This document shows, one piece after another, positions 36,712 to 46,038 of a stretch of 64,000 nucleotides of DNA. This DNA comes from Gammaproteobacteria bacterium (GTDB lineage Bacteria > Pseudomonadota > Gammaproteobacteria > JAPPPA01), in NCBI GenBank assembly GCA_030425645.1, contig JAUHZK010000008.1:1-64000 (forward strand), given 5' to 3'. Each line of letters begins with the position of its first letter. The first letter of the stretch is position 1. The notes beneath the pieces were generated by a model. The model had not been told where the DNA came from. It searched no databases and saw nothing but the letters and a program-made list of their open reading frames with translations. The translations under genes were made by a program, and so were the position numbers.

Positions 36712-37332
36712 CTAGAAGCGGAAATAAACACCCACTCGGATGTCATCTCGATCTAGCGAACCCAAGCCTTCAAGATCGTATTCACCAAACCGTAGCTCCG
36801 CATAAGCGCCGATATTTTCGGCAAAGTCATAGCCTGCTCGAGCAGAGTAGAACAGGCCGTCAGCGTCATCAACGTCAAGGTAATAAAGCTCTGCTTTTAG
36901 CCAGAATTGCTCTACGACGTAGCCACCAATACCTGCCCGCACGCCGAAACCAGTTTCATCTGCAGATGCGCCGCCGACCGACAATTCTAGATTTTCAACT
37001 GAAAGTGAGCCGTAGGCTTGAGCATTATCGGAGATTGAGGTCTTAAAACCCAAACCGGCCGATATAGTGTCGACATCTAGGTCCGGACTGGCGTCATAGG
37101 ATTGTGCATCATACTCCGCAATCACATAGATACCGTCTTGCACATCGGCTTTAACACCAACGACAAAACCATCACCATCGGCTGACCCACCTGAGTCAGA
37201 TAGTTCGGTATCAGCGACAAAAGCCCCCCATACGACATTTTCCGCCTGCGCTTGAAAAGCCAACATTGATCCAAACGCGACCAAAAAGCCGCTTGGAATT
37301 AACGTGCCTATATTCTTGCCTGTATTCTTCAT
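36712..37332 (-). CDS. Outer-membrane beta-barrel protein (opacity/porin-like)
   Basis: 206 residues from the ATG at 37330-37332, which follows GGGAGAG; the upstream in-frame ATG would bury that site. The signal peptide is cleaved near 'AFQAQA-EN'. The mature part is a series of about eight amphipathic strands with alternating hydrophobic residues ('DGIYVIAEYDAQSYD', 'WLKAELYYLDVDD', 'IGAYAELRFGEYDL'). It ends 'DIRVGVYFRF', with the C-terminal Phe needed for BamA-mediated insertion. It is probably an 8-stranded OmpW/Opa-like barrel. The specific role is unknown. Confidence 0.85.
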   Translation of the reverse strand: MKNTGKNIGTLIPSGFLVAFGSMLAFQAQAENVVWGAFVADTELSDSGGSADGDGFVVGVKADVQDGIYVIAEYDAQSYDASPDLDVDTISAGLGFKTSISDNAQAYGSLSVENLELSVGGASADETGFGVRAGIGGYVVEQFWLKAELYYLDVDDADGLFYSARAGYDFAENIGAYAELRFGEYDLEGLGSLDRDDIRVGVYFRF

Positions 37333-37441
37333 TCTTATCTCTCCCAAAAATAACACTGGTTAGCATTTTTATTATTGTTGATAGTTTTGGGATCGCAAGT
37401 TCAGATTTTGTAAAGCAAGATTAAGCATCCCTCTGTGGAGT

Positions 37442-38446
37442 CTACTCACTAGGACAGGCATCAAACCCGTCATCTCCAGCAATTTCCGGTGCCAATACCG
37501 GCAAGCCGTTATCACGCTCATAACGGATAAGCGCACAGGCGGGGAAATTGGTAATCACGCCATCCACGCCAACCTCGGCCATTCGGTCTAGGTCCTCTAT
37601 CTGGTCAGCCGTCCAGGGCACCAGCAGCAGGCCTGCATCATGCGCGGCGGTGACGGCAGCTTGGTCTAAATCACTGGTGTCGTGTTCTGGTGCGGCGATA
37701 TCAAAGCCATTGAGACTGGTGAAGGTGATCGTGTTCTGCGCATTGATTTGGGTAATGCTTTCTGACACTAAAAATAGCGTGCGTAGATTAGGGTTTAGCT
37801 GCTGCACCACCGTTAAAGACGCAGGCCAAAATGACTGCACAATAATGCGATCTTCTAGACCCGGGTATTCAGCGATTTTATTCACAAGCGCCGTGGACAC
37901 GATCAACCCAGTAGGGTCGAAGTTAGCCTCAGAAGGCACGTTCTTCACCTCGATGGTGTAGGTGGTGGTTGTGTCTTCTGGGTTGTTCTGGATGTAGCTA
38001 AATACATCATCTGCGGTTGGCATTAACACTCCCTGGCCGCGCAGCGGATGGTCGCCATTTTCGGCGCCCACCGTCACTGGCTCACCGGGCGTAAACCAAT
38101 AGGCGGCGTCGCAGTCTTTAATGCTGTCCCATAGCTGCAGATTAACCGGCCCGCTGCAATCGGTGGTTCTGTCTAAGGTGTCGTCATGCAAAAACACCAA
38201 CACGTTGTCGGCGGTGAGCTGGATATCTAATTCAATATCTTCAATACCCAAACGGCGGGCATTACGAATAGCCATTAAGGTGTTTTCTGGCGCATAGGCA
38301 GCACCGGCACGGTGTGCTGAGATATAGGGGTAACTTCTTGATGAAGGCGGTTCCGCCGCCTCGGTGCTGCGCACGTTTTCTGGCGACGAACAGGCGACCA
38401 ACAACGCCGTTAGCAACGCGCCAGCAAAGGCAGTGACTCTGCTCAT
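37442..38446 (-). CDS. Glycerophosphodiester phosphodiesterase, lipoprotein
   Basis: 334 residues with a lipoprotein signal (LLVAC, Cys19). The GDPD catalytic signature is complete: 'SAHRAGAAYAPENTLMAIRNARRLGIEDIELDIQLTADNVLVFLHDDTLDRTT', with the acid/base histidines and metal-binding Glu and Asp. It ends 'VDGVITNFPACAL'. It splits glycerophosphodiesters to glycerol-3-phosphate and an alcohol in the periplasm or outer membrane. A GGAGGG site precedes the ATG at 38444-38446. Confidence 0.94.
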   Translation of the reverse strand: MSRVTAFAGALLTALLVACSSPENVRSTEAAEPPSSRSYPYISAHRAGAAYAPENTLMAIRNARRLGIEDIELDIQLTADNVLVFLHDDTLDRTTDCSGPVNLQLWDSIKDCDAAYWFTPGEPVTVGAENGDHPLRGQGVLMPTADDVFSYIQNNPEDTTTTYTIEVKNVPSEANFDPTGLIVSTALVNKIAEYPGLEDRIIVQSFWPASLTVVQQLNPNLRTLFLVSESITQINAQNTITFTSLNGFDIAAPEHDTSDLDQAAVTAAHDAGLLLVPWTADQIEDLDRMAEVGVDGVITNFPACALIRYERDNGLPVLAPEIAGDDGFDACPSE

Positions 38447-38519
38447 AAATACAAACCCTCCAAAAACAAACCTTAATAGTTTTTATTAAGGCAAGCCTAC
38501 ACGGTTTTTTGCGGGATGT

Positions 38520-38576
38520 TTATTTAAGCAGCTGAGCGACAGGCAGGTCTTGCTGGTCAGCCAATTCGGCGGCCTG
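38520..38576 (-). pseudogene. Possible displaced 3' end of the DUF2520 gene
   Basis: In one minus-strand frame the 19 codons read QAAELADQQDLPVAQLLK and stop. The first seven residues nearly match QAAELVD near the end of the DUF2520 protein (39223-40005). The parDE pair lies exactly between the two. This looks like the original gene end pushed away by insertion of the toxin-antitoxin cassette, which supplied a substitute end. The match is short, so this is a tentative call. Confidence 0.4.
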
Positions 38577-38596
38577 TAATAATTAGGGTCGGAATA

Positions 38597-38902
38597 CTAT
38601 TTTCTTAGATGTAAATCAGCATCCATAGAAATATGCAGTACTCGAACGATGTACAGATCATCTGCTCTTGGCAAATAAAACACGGCATGGGAACGGAACT
38701 CAAAACGCCTAAGACTTGGAAACAACGCCTCGGCTGATTTTCCCATCAATGGAAATGTCGCTAGCTGCCCAAAGCTAGATTCCAATTCCTGTCCGTATTT
38801 CTTTGCTTGGTCAACGCCAAATTGCCGGACTGTGTAACGCGCTATTTCAGATAAGTCTTCAGCTGCCTGGTTCGAGAGCGTATAGCTAACCTTTTTCGGC
38901 AT
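38597..38902 (-). CDS. parE: ParE-family toxin
   Basis: 101 residues from the ATG at 38900-38902, overlapping the antitoxin stop by 17 bases. The RelE/ParE fold markers are 'YTLSNQAAEDLSEIARYTVRQFG', 'AKKYGQELESSFGQLATFPLMGKSAEAL', 'RRFEFRSHAVFYLP' and 'YIVRVLHISMDADLHL'. ParE toxins inhibit DNA gyrase. This is unrelated to the topoisomerase IV parE at 61080-62969. It forms a type II pair with the ParD-like gene upstream. Confidence 0.92.
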   Translation of the reverse strand: MPKKVSYTLSNQAAEDLSEIARYTVRQFGVDQAKKYGQELESSFGQLATFPLMGKSAEALFPSLRRFEFRSHAVFYLPRADDLYIVRVLHISMDADLHLRK

Positions 38903-39134
38903 CGCTGATCGCCTTATCCCAAATATCACCAACGGTTAACTCGCTTTCACCGCTAGCAACGCCGAGGTCAACCGCCGCTTTTAACTGCTGAAATTGTGCC
39001 TGCCGTTTTTGCTCTTGCCGAACAAGGTCGCGAAAGTACTCGCTGTCGTTGGTATAACCACCCACTTCAAGCTGAGCTTTTACCCATTCATCCTGCTGAG
39101 TAGTTAACGTAATTGTTTTGCGTAACGCCGCCAT
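38886..39134 (-). CDS. parD: ParD-family (CopG/Arc-like) antitoxin
   Basis: 82 residues from the ATG at 39132-39134. The N-terminal ribbon-helix-helix is 'LRKTITLTTQQDEWVKAQLEVGGYTNDSEYFRDLVRQEQKR', and the flexible C-terminal half would wrap the toxin. It is of the CC2985 type common in proteobacteria. It is autoregulatory in related pairs; the 88 bases upstream would contain its operator. The gene pair inserts between the DUF2520 gene and its putative displaced tail. Confidence 0.92.
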   Translation of the reverse strand: MAALRKTITLTTQQDEWVKAQLEVGGYTNDSEYFRDLVRQEQKRQAQFQQLKAAVDLGVASGESELTVGDIWDKAISDAEKG

Positions 39135-39222
39135 TATGTGCACCAATAGTCATACTATTGATTAAATATAGATTACTGCACCAGATAAATAAACCTTAAT
39201 AAATAAACTCCAACAACCAGGG

Positions 39223-40005
39223 TCAAAGTGCGACTTTTCTATCTACCAACTCGGCTGCTTGCGACGCCATTTCGCGATAAACCTTTTCCTGTGTTTCATC
39301 GAGTCGTGAATTCGACTCAATAGCATTCAAATGCGAACGCAACGTTTCAATATCACCCCTCGCAACCGGCCCAGTGAGTGCATCCTTCGTTCCATGCTTA
39401 TCAATATTCTCAACCGTTGCATCTATCAGCGGCTTCAGCGATTGCCACATGATGTCCCGGTTGATATTGGCGGCTTCGCCTAGTTTTAGGGCGCATTCCA
39501 TTAGCGCCACTAGGTTGTTGCAGGCCATGACGGCGGCGGCGTGGTAGAGCGGTTTGTTTTTAGAGGCAATTTCTACAGGTTGCATGCCGAGCGCTTGAGC
39601 GAGCGCTTTGACGTCAGGCAATGCGGCTTCGTCACCTTCGCAATAAGCGTAAGTGCCTTTTACCTTGGGTAAGGCGGCTTCTACGTTTGGGAAAGTTTGC
39701 AGCGGGTGCATAGAGGCAGTTGGGCCTGCATGTGCTTTTAAGATGTCGCTAGTAAGCGCGCCAGAACAATGCGCCACCACGGCGTCGGCTTTGAAGCTAT
39801 TAGCCAGTTCAACACAGACACTTTCAATCGCACTATCGGAAACCGTTAGCAATACCACCTCGGCATCCTGCACTGCGCCGTGCATATTGCCTTGCGCACG
39901 TGAGCCAAGCGCAACCACATACTGCGAACAGTCGGCCAGCAGCTGGGCAAATGTTTGCCCAACTACCCCGGCCCCAATAATGGCAATGCGGGTTTGCGTT
40001 GGCAT
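39223..40005 (-). CDS. Rossmann-fold / DUF2520 protein, possible oxidoreductase
   Basis: 260 residues. An N-terminal NAD(P)-binding motif 'IAIIGAGVVGQTFAQLL' is followed by 'DAEVVLLTVSDSAIESV', 'VAHCSGALTSDIL', 'ASMHPLQTFP' and the DUF2520 helical domain with 'YHAAAVMACNNLVALMECAL'. The family resembles 6-phosphogluconate/ketopantoate-reductase-like enzymes, but the substrate is not clear. The C-terminus ends abruptly 'QAAELVDRKVAL'; a similar fragment beyond the parDE genes suggests the end was replaced. Confidence 0.88.
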   Translation of the reverse strand: MPTQTRIAIIGAGVVGQTFAQLLADCSQYVVALGSRAQGNMHGAVQDAEVVLLTVSDSAIESVCVELANSFKADAVVAHCSGALTSDILKAHAGPTASMHPLQTFPNVEAALPKVKGTYAYCEGDEAALPDVKALAQALGMQPVEIASKNKPLYHAAAVMACNNLVALMECALKLGEAANINRDIMWQSLKPLIDATVENIDKHGTKDALTGPVARGDIETLRSHLNAIESNSRLDETQEKVYREMASQAAELVDRKVAL

Positions 40006-40095
40006 AAGTATTCTCGGTAATTAACTCGGGCTTGTTAAAAGCCGCGAAATCACAACAGTGTAATGCAAGCGCCTGCCCAGATTAATGCCCGAGGC

Positions 40096-41667
40096 CTATT
40101 CACCACACTCTAGGCGAATATCATCACAAACCACGTCTTGGCCGCCACGCGTAGGGAAATCTCGCGCCGAAGCAAAGTGCATGCTCATCCGGTCTGCCCA
40201 AGCCGCATCGTTTAACAGTCGCGCGTCGGCTTCTTCATAACCCTGCTCGCCAGCTTGTTTCAACCAGCGGTCAAACCAAGCGACGGTGTATTCGGTAATC
40301 ATGGGACGCGCCCAGCCGCCGACACAGGCATTATCAACCACCTCAGGGCACCAAGAAGTAGCCGGTAGATCTGGCCCCAGCGAATAATCTAGGTGAGTTG
40401 AACCGGCAATTGTTAGCGACACCACCGGCACATCGGCTTGCTGCCATTGCACGAACGGCACTTTATGCAGCTCTCGATCTGGGTCGCTGATAAACGGCAC
40501 AGGGGTAAAGCCGTATTCCGATTTAAAACTTAAAGCGGGCTTGTGTGCCACCACAGTTGGAAAACCCTCACCGCCAACTAAGCCACCGGGCACGTCAGCG
40601 GCTGAAAACGGCAGTTGCAGACTGGTTAATGTGGCGTTATTGCCATTATCGCTATATCCCAGCGCATCCCAAGCCACGACCACATCTACTGGGTTGTCTT
40701 GCGTCAGTAGACCCGGCCAAGCCTCAGCACCCTCGGCACCATAGCTTTGCACCCAAGTCACGCCACCAGCACCATATGAGTGACCGGCAATACCAAGACG
40801 CTCAGCGTCTATATATTCGTAAAACGGATTATGCGTGGCAGTAACGGTTGGGTAAGTATCAGCACAGCTTTGCTCATGCGGGTAAGGCTGGTTTGGGGAC
40901 GACAACATAAAATCGATGTCATTCACTAAACCTTCATAGAACACGCGACCATTAATATTGCCTCCCTGCTCTCCAAAGTTTGGAGTAGCCATGTCTGAGT
41001 CACCCTGCCCGCGCGGATCACTGGTTAACACCACATAACCGGCCCGCACCAATGGTTGCGCTGCCCACCAGTAAAGCTCTTCGCTTGCTTGCACAGAGCC
41101 GTTTTTGATCACGATCATTGGTGCTTTTTGACCTTCGGCCAAATTTCTAGGACGCCATACATGGCCGGAAGTGCGCGCGCAGGCTTGGTCGTAATACACC
41201 ACCGGCACCACTTCGGCTTCTTGCTCGTAAAAGACTTTGCCATCAGCACCATCCACACCCGGATAGCGGAATGGATCACCAACACAAGGGCCCATGCCGG
41301 CAGAACACAATGGTGTGGCAATGGTATTACCTTGCGTTGGCGGCAGGTTCCAGCTGGGATCATCTAGAAAGCGCTGAATTTGCTGCATGCGGTTTTCTTG
41401 CTGCTGGGTTTGCGAGCGCAGCTGAAATGCCGGGTTTAATTGCTCAAGGTTGCCTTGCAGGCTGAGCTGCCAGTTTGCCAATTCACACTCGGCCCATTTG
41501 GCCGAAAAGAAGTCAGCCACATCACAACTAGTGTCAACCGAATGGCGGGTGATTGGCGGTACGCCATCATTCCGCTCTTCATTGTTTTCACCATTTGCAC
41601 CAGAACCACTACCGCCACAAGCCGCCATCACTAGGACCAGCGACACTACAGACATTAACCGAATCAT
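40096..41667 (-). CDS. Secreted alpha/beta hydrolase lipoprotein
   Basis: 523 residues from the ATG at 41665-41667 with GGAG close upstream. A lipoprotein signal (VMAAC near residue 17) is followed by a Gly/Ser-rich stretch. The hydrolase core has 'MIVIKNGSVQ', 'VVLTSDPRGQGDSD' and the nucleophile elbow GHSYGAGG; the later 'VVSLTIAGSTHLDY' probably contributes the catalytic His. Several cysteine pairs fit a periplasmic location. It resembles dienelactone-hydrolase/acyl-peptide hydrolase-like esterases. Substrate unknown. It stands alone between the DUF2520 and trp genes. Confidence 0.85.
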   Translation of the reverse strand: MIRLMSVVSLVLVMAACGGSGSGANGENNEERNDGVPPITRHSVDTSCDVADFFSAKWAECELANWQLSLQGNLEQLNPAFQLRSQTQQQENRMQQIQRFLDDPSWNLPPTQGNTIATPLCSAGMGPCVGDPFRYPGVDGADGKVFYEQEAEVVPVVYYDQACARTSGHVWRPRNLAEGQKAPMIVIKNGSVQASEELYWWAAQPLVRAGYVVLTSDPRGQGDSDMATPNFGEQGGNINGRVFYEGLVNDIDFMLSSPNQPYPHEQSCADTYPTVTATHNPFYEYIDAERLGIAGHSYGAGGVTWVQSYGAEGAEAWPGLLTQDNPVDVVVAWDALGYSDNGNNATLTSLQLPFSAADVPGGLVGGEGFPTVVAHKPALSFKSEYGFTPVPFISDPDRELHKVPFVQWQQADVPVVSLTIAGSTHLDYSLGPDLPATSWCPEVVDNACVGGWARPMITEYTVAWFDRWLKQAGEQGYEEADARLLNDAAWADRMSMHFASARDFPTRGGQDVVCDDIRLECGE

Positions 41668-41885
41668 GTGTTTCTCCACCCGCTTCAACCGAAGCCAATC
41701 ATTATGCTAATAGGCTGAAGTTACCGAAAAAGACCAAGGGCAGCGATAGCCGCAGCGACATAGCCGCTGGCCTAACTGCCAATATTTAGCAGGAAACGGG
41801 CCGGAAAAGTGACAGGTGAAAGTGCTAACTGAAAGCGCTGACGGGAAGTGGCGACCGAACGAATCAGCCGCCAACAGACAAGCGG

Positions 41886-42473
41886 CTAACGCTTTAGGAA
41901 GTTAGCCAGCAGATCATGCCCACAACGGGTCAGAATGCTTTCCGGGTGGAATTGCACGCCCTCGGCACCTGTGGGCTTGTGAATTACGCCCATGATTTCG
42001 TCTAACTCACCGTTTTCGTTTTCAGTCCAAGCGGTGATTTCAAAATCATCCGGGATACTGGTTTTTTCAATTACCAACGAGTGATAACGGGTGGCTTCAA
42101 ACGGCTGCGGCAAACCGGCAAATACGCCTTTGTCGCTGTGGTGCATCATTGAGGTTTTGCCGTGCATGATTTGGTTGGCATGCACGATTTTGCCGCCGAA
42201 GACCTGGCCCAAACTTTGGTGACCTAAGCAAACACCTAATAGCGGCTTCTTGCCGGCAAAGTGGCGAATCATGTCCATCGACACACCGGCTTTGTCCGGG
42301 TCACAAGGGCCGGGCGAAATCACAATATGGGTTGGGTCTTTGGCCTCAACTTCGGCCACGGTGATTTCGTCATTACGATGCACTTCTACCTCAGCACCTA
42401 GCTCAGCCAGATACTGCACCAAATTAAAGGTGAAGGAGTCGTAATTATCGATCATCAATAGACGGATGCTCAC
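41886..42473 (-). CDS. trpG: Anthranilate synthase component II (glutamine amidotransferase)
   Basis: 195 residues, class I glutamine amidotransferase. Nucleophile '[10 protein letters not shown]', with His and Glu in '[11 protein letters not shown]'. It begins '[18 protein letters not shown]' like TrpG/PabA. It supplies ammonia to TrpE for anthranilate and may also serve p-aminobenzoate. It overlaps trpE by 4 bases. trpD and trpC, usually next in Pseudomonas, are not adjacent. Confidence 0.95.
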   Translation of the reverse strand: MSIRLLMIDNYDSFTFNLVQYLAELGAEVEVHRNDEITVAEVEAKDPTHIVISPGPCDPDKAGVSMDMIRHFAGKKPLLGVCLGHQSLGQVFGGKIVHANQIMHGKTSMMHHSDKGVFAGLPQPFEATRYHSLVIEKTSIPDDFEITAWTENENGELDEIMGVIHKPTGAEGVQFHPESILTRCGHDLLANFLKR

Positions 42474-43975
42474 TTTGTGCCCCTTGTTGCGCCTTGGGCC
42501 ATTCCGGCCGCAGTCATTACAGCACGTGCCTTATTCATGGTTTCGTCCCATTCAAGCTGGGGTTTTGAGTCGTAGACCACACCGGCTCCCGCTTGCGCGT
42601 AGAGCTTGCCGTTTTTAATCACCGCGGTGCGGATGGCAATGGCAGTATCCATATCGCCATTCCAAGCAATATAGCCAACTGCGCCGCCATATATGCCGCG
42701 CTTAACGGGTTCGACTTCGTCAATAATTTCTAGCGCGCGAATTTTAGGTGCGCCGCTTAATGTGCCGGCCGGGAAGGTTGCTTTTAGCGCATCAATCGGG
42801 CCCATACCGGCTTTCATTTGGCCTTTGACGTTAGAGACGATATGCATCACATGCGAATAACGCTCTACTACCATTTGGTCACTAACAACCACGGTTTTGG
42901 TATTGCTGACACGGCCAACGTCATTGCGACCCAGGTCAATCAACATCAGATGCTCGGCGACTTCTTTCGGGTCAGCCAGCAACTCTTCTTCTAGAGCCAA
43001 GTCCTCTTCAGGGGTAGCACCACGCTTGCGGGTTCCCGCAATCGGCCGCACGGTAATTTCGTCGCCTTCGGCGCGCACTAAAATTTCTGGTGAAGCACCG
43101 GCCACATGGAAGTCATCCATATGCAGGTAATACATATACGGCGATGGATTCAGCGTACGCAGCGCGCGGTACACATTAATTGGATCGCCATCAAAGTCTG
43201 CGCTTAACTGTTGCGACGGTACTACCTGCATCGCGTCACCGTCGGTAATGTACTGACGGATATGTTCTACCGTATCTTTATAGGCCTGCTCACCAAAGCT
43301 GGAGACAAACTGGTCTTCTTTGCTGGCATTGCCAAGTTCCGTGCGGCTACCGTCTGGCAGCTGAGCGCCCAGCGCCGTTTCTAGTTCATCTAAGCGCGCT
43401 TGGGCTTGTTCTAGGCCATCAGCTTGTTGAGTATCGGCATGCACAATCAAATGCATACGACCACTGAGATTGTCGAATACGACTAGCTCAGTTGATAGCA
43501 GCAATAATATGTCTGGCGCGCCAATATCATCTGCCTTATGACCTGTCACCAAAACGTCGCTAAAACGCTTTTCGATATAGCCAATAGTCTCGTGACCGAA
43601 ATACCCCACCAGGCCGCCAGTTAACATTGGCATATCCGGCAACTGGTTAGCGATTGGGGCTGCAGAAAACGTTTGTCGGTATTCATCAACCCAATCGAGC
43701 GGGTTTTCATGCTCGATGGTTTCACTACCGGCTACGGTCACATGCGTAATTTGCTGACCGCGAATTTCAACGCGCTCAGCACAGGGCAATCCAATAATGG
43801 AATAACGGCCCCAGCGCTCGCCGCCTTCGACGGATTCGAATAAATAACTATAAGGCTGATTCGCCAGCTTTAAATAAACACTAACCGGCGTGTCTACGTC
43901 GGCCAACAAGGAGCGCACCACCGGCATATGGCTATGCCCAGCTGCGGCGGCTTGTTGTAAGTCAGTCTGCGTCAT
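42470..43975 (-). CDS. trpE: Anthranilate synthase component I
   Basis: 501 residues from the ATG at 43973-43975. Makes anthranilate from chorismate with ammonia from TrpG. The tryptophan-feedback region near the N-terminus contains '[32 protein letters not shown]'. The catalytic chorismate-binding part has '[16 protein letters not shown]', '[15 protein letters not shown]' and '[19 protein letters not shown]'. It follows rpe immediately with no room for a trp leader, so attenuation is not evident. gph, commonly between rpe and trpE, is absent. Confidence 0.97.
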   Translation of the reverse strand: MTQTDLQQAAAAGHSHMPVVRSLLADVDTPVSVYLKLANQPYSYLFESVEGGERWGRYSIIGLPCAERVEIRGQQITHVTVAGSETIEHENPLDWVDEYRQTFSAAPIANQLPDMPMLTGGLVGYFGHETIGYIEKRFSDVLVTGHKADDIGAPDILLLLSTELVVFDNLSGRMHLIVHADTQQADGLEQAQARLDELETALGAQLPDGSRTELGNASKEDQFVSSFGEQAYKDTVEHIRQYITDGDAMQVVPSQQLSADFDGDPINVYRALRTLNPSPYMYYLHMDDFHVAGASPEILVRAEGDEITVRPIAGTRKRGATPEEDLALEEELLADPKEVAEHLMLIDLGRNDVGRVSNTKTVVVSDQMVVERYSHVMHIVSNVKGQMKAGMGPIDALKATFPAGTLSGAPKIRALEIIDEVEPVKRGIYGGAVGYIAWNGDMDTAIAIRTAVIKNGKLYAQAGAGVVYDSKPQLEWDETMNKARAVMTAAGMAQGATRGTK

Positions 43976-43978
43976 GCC

Positions 43979-44008
43979 GTGGTTATGCACTATGTGGTTA
44001 TGTACTAT
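43979..44008. repeat. 15-bp tandem repeat at the rpe-trpE junction
   Basis: GTGGTTATGCACTAT is followed directly by GTGGTTATGTACTAT. The second copy contains the rpe stop codon (complement of 44005-44007); the first lies in the trpE translation-start region. Confidence 0.85.
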
Positions 44009-44682
44009 TTAGTCAGCGCTAGCTGCTCGCGCATAGCGCCAATGGTTGCGGCGTAATCGTCGCTGCCAAAAATCGCGGAGCCAGCAACAAAGGTATCGGC
44101 ACCTGCTTCATGGATTTCAGCGATATTGCCGGTTTTCACACCACCGTCTATTTCTAAACGGATATCACGGCCGCTAGCATCAATCAGCGCACGCGCTTCG
44201 CGCAACTTATCTAAGGTCGCCGGGATAAAACTCTGACCGCCATAACCGGGGTTAACCGACATTAATAAAATCATGTCGAGTTTATCCATCACATATTTGG
44301 CGGCGTCTAAGGAGCTGGCAGGGTTAAAGACCAAGCCGGCCTGGCAACCAAGTGACTTAATCAGCTGCAGCGAACGATCAACATGCTTGCTGGCTTCTGG
44401 GTGAAAGGTAATCATGCTAGCGCCTGCGTCGGCGAACATTTTGATTAACTCATCGACTGGCTCCACCATCAGGTGTACATCAATCGGGGCGGTGATGCCA
44501 TGCCTCTTCAATGCCTCACACACCATTGGGCCAATGGTGAGGTTAGGCACATAGTGATTATCCATTACATCAAAATGAACCCAGTCGGCACCGGCGGCAA
44601 TCACATTGTCGACCTCCTCACCTAGGCGCGCAAAATCGGCGGCCAGAATAGAAGCCGAGATAATCGGTGACTGCATAGACAT
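44005..44682 (-). CDS. rpe: Ribulose-phosphate 3-epimerase
   Basis: 225 residues, TIM barrel. Interconverts ribulose-5-phosphate and xylulose-5-phosphate. Family motifs: '[18 protein letters not shown]', '[17 protein letters not shown]', 'IDVHLMVEP', '[13 protein letters not shown]' and '[11 protein letters not shown]' with the metal ligands. It is linked to trpE as in other gammaproteobacteria but without gph between. Confidence 0.97.
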   Translation of the reverse strand: MSMQSPIISASILAADFARLGEEVDNVIAAGADWVHFDVMDNHYVPNLTIGPMVCEALKRHGITAPIDVHLMVEPVDELIKMFADAGASMITFHPEASKHVDRSLQLIKSLGCQAGLVFNPASSLDAAKYVMDKLDMILLMSVNPGYGGQSFIPATLDKLREARALIDASGRDIRLEIDGGVKTGNIAEIHEAGADTFVAGSAIFGSDDYAATIGAMREQLALTK

Positions 44683-44844
44683 AATGTGTAAACCCTAAAC
44701 ACGAATACGGTGTGAATTAGGCGCAACTTTAACGGATTACGGCGCACCTTTCAGCATGCATCTACGCCGTAACATGACAGAAAAAGTTCACGTGCTAAAC
44801 TCGAGGCAGGCAAAACAGCAGAGCCACAGCTTGGGGATCATCGA

Positions 44845-45117
44845 ATGAACACATTTAAAACACTTGGCATCGCTGCAATCGTCTTGGTTATTGCAGCCTG
44901 TTCCAAAGTGACTGAAGACAACTACCGCAAATTAGAGACAGGGATGACACTCGACGAAGTGCATGCCGTTCTGGGTAAAGCGGATGTCTCAGAGAGCACC
45001 AGTTTGGCGGGTATTTCTACTACCCGAGCGGAATGGCATGGTAAAGACGGCACCATCTCTATTCGCTTTATTGAAGAAAAAGTCCGCGCAAAAAACTGGC
45101 AGCCGCCTCAAGAGTAA
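44845..45117 (+). CDS. Small BamE/SmpA-like lipoprotein
   Basis: 90 residues with lipoprotein signal VIAAC (Cys19). The mature domain has 'TEDNYRKLETGMTLDEVHAVLGKADVSES' and then a strand pair 'TRAEWHGKDGTISIRFIEEKV', the BamE/DUF3862-type fold found in small outer-membrane lipoproteins. It is not BamE itself, judging by size and context. Role unknown. It stands alone upstream of the AlgP-like gene. Confidence 0.85.
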   Translation: MNTFKTLGIAAIVLVIAACSKVTEDNYRKLETGMTLDEVHAVLGKADVSESTSLAGISTTRAEWHGKDGTISIRFIEEKVRAKNWQPPQE

Positions 45118-45184
45118 GTCGTGTTGAACGACTTTAATCACTGTCTTACTCACGGTGTGGCAAACAATCTATCTTAAGCATTTC

Positions 45185-45213
45185 TTGACTTTATAACGAT
45201 CTGCCGTTAAATT
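45185..45213 (+). promoter_or_regulatory. Promoter of the AlgP-like gene
   Basis: TTGACT (45185-45190) and TAAATT (45208-45213) with a 17-base spacer, 43 bases before the ATG at 45257. Confidence 0.55.
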
Positions 45214-45256
45214 CGCGGCAATTTTATTGCACTGCAACATTTTTGGGAGTCATTCG

Positions 45257-45955
45257 ATGGCCATTCAAGACAGCATTAAACAACTTAAGGCGCAAGCTCA
45301 GGACCTAACCAAACAGGTTAAAGCTCAAGCCGACCAAGCCGCCAAACTACGCGAGCAAGCTTCTGCTGCCGCGACTAAAGGTGGCGACATCCTTAAGAAC
45401 AGCGCTAACGAGCTAGCTCAAATTGAGCTTGCAGCTCTTAAAGCCGGTTACGAGTCTGTTCTAGACGAACTGAAGAAAGCCAAAGGCGTTAAAAGCGTTG
45501 ATGAGCTACGCGCAGTTCTACAAAAGCAAGTTGACGGCCTAAGCAAGGCTGGTAACAAATACGTTAAAGACGCCAGCAAAGGCGGCGACATTGTTGCCAA
45601 AGCTCGCGCAGAACTAGCTGCCCTAGTTAAAGCTGTTAGCGGCAAGCCTGCTAAGAAAGCTGCTGCTAAGAAGCCAGCTGCTAAGAAAGCACCAGCCAAA
45701 AAAGCTCCTGCTAAGAAAGCCGCTGCTAAGCCAGCCGCTAAAAAAGCACCAGCTAAGAAAGCTCCTGCCAAGAAAGCCGCTGCTAAGCCAGCCGCTAAGA
45801 AAGCACCAGCTAAGAAGGCTCCGGCTAAGAAAGCTGCTGCCAAGCCAGCTGCTGCTAAAGCTCCAGCTAAAAAAGCACCGGCTAAGAAAGCTGCTGCCAA
45901 ACCAGCTGCTCGTAAAACTACGACTACCCGTAAGACCACTGTTAAAGCCAGCTAA
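45257..45955 (+). CDS. AlgP / histone H1-like protein with Lys-Ala-Pro repeats
   Basis: 232 residues from the ATG at 45257 (GGGAG upstream). The N-terminal 120 residues are a helical coiled-coil-like domain ('AIQDSIKQLKAQAQDLTKQVKAQADQAAKL'). The C-terminal tail is almost only K, A and P, including four 19-residue units of the KPAAKKAPAKKAPAKKAAA type encoded by 57-bp DNA units at 45671, 45728, 45785 and 45842. This resembles AlgP of Pseudomonas, a histone H1-like DNA-binding protein linked to alginate gene control. The repeats are prone to length change. Closed by the terminator at 45978-46015. Confidence 0.88.
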   Translation: MAIQDSIKQLKAQAQDLTKQVKAQADQAAKLREQASAAATKGGDILKNSANELAQIELAALKAGYESVLDELKKAKGVKSVDELRAVLQKQVDGLSKAGNKYVKDASKGGDIVAKARAELAALVKAVSGKPAKKAAAKKPAAKKAPAKKAPAKKAAAKPAAKKAPAKKAPAKKAAAKPAAKKAPAKKAPAKKAAAKPAAAKAPAKKAPAKKAAAKPAARKTTTTRKTTVKAS

Positions 45956-45977
45956 GCTGACCGTAAACAGTACTTAC

Positions 45978-46015
45978 AAAAAAGGCCGCTCCCAAGTTTG
46001 GGAGCGGCCTTTTTT
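45978..46015 (+). terminator. Terminator of the AlgP-like gene
   Basis: GGCCGCTCCCAA-GT-TTGGGAGCGGCC (45984-46009) followed by TTTTTT, preceded by A's. It could also serve the convergent gene at 46039. Confidence 0.92.
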
Positions 46016-46038
46016 ATGTCTATAAACAAACGAGTTAA

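Noticed and set aside
45448-45939. 163-codon minus-strand open frame rich in Ala, Gly and Leu opposite the AlgP-like gene
   Set aside because: It is the mirror of the Lys-Ala-Pro repeat on the other strand; the composition follows from the repeat, and there is no start signal.
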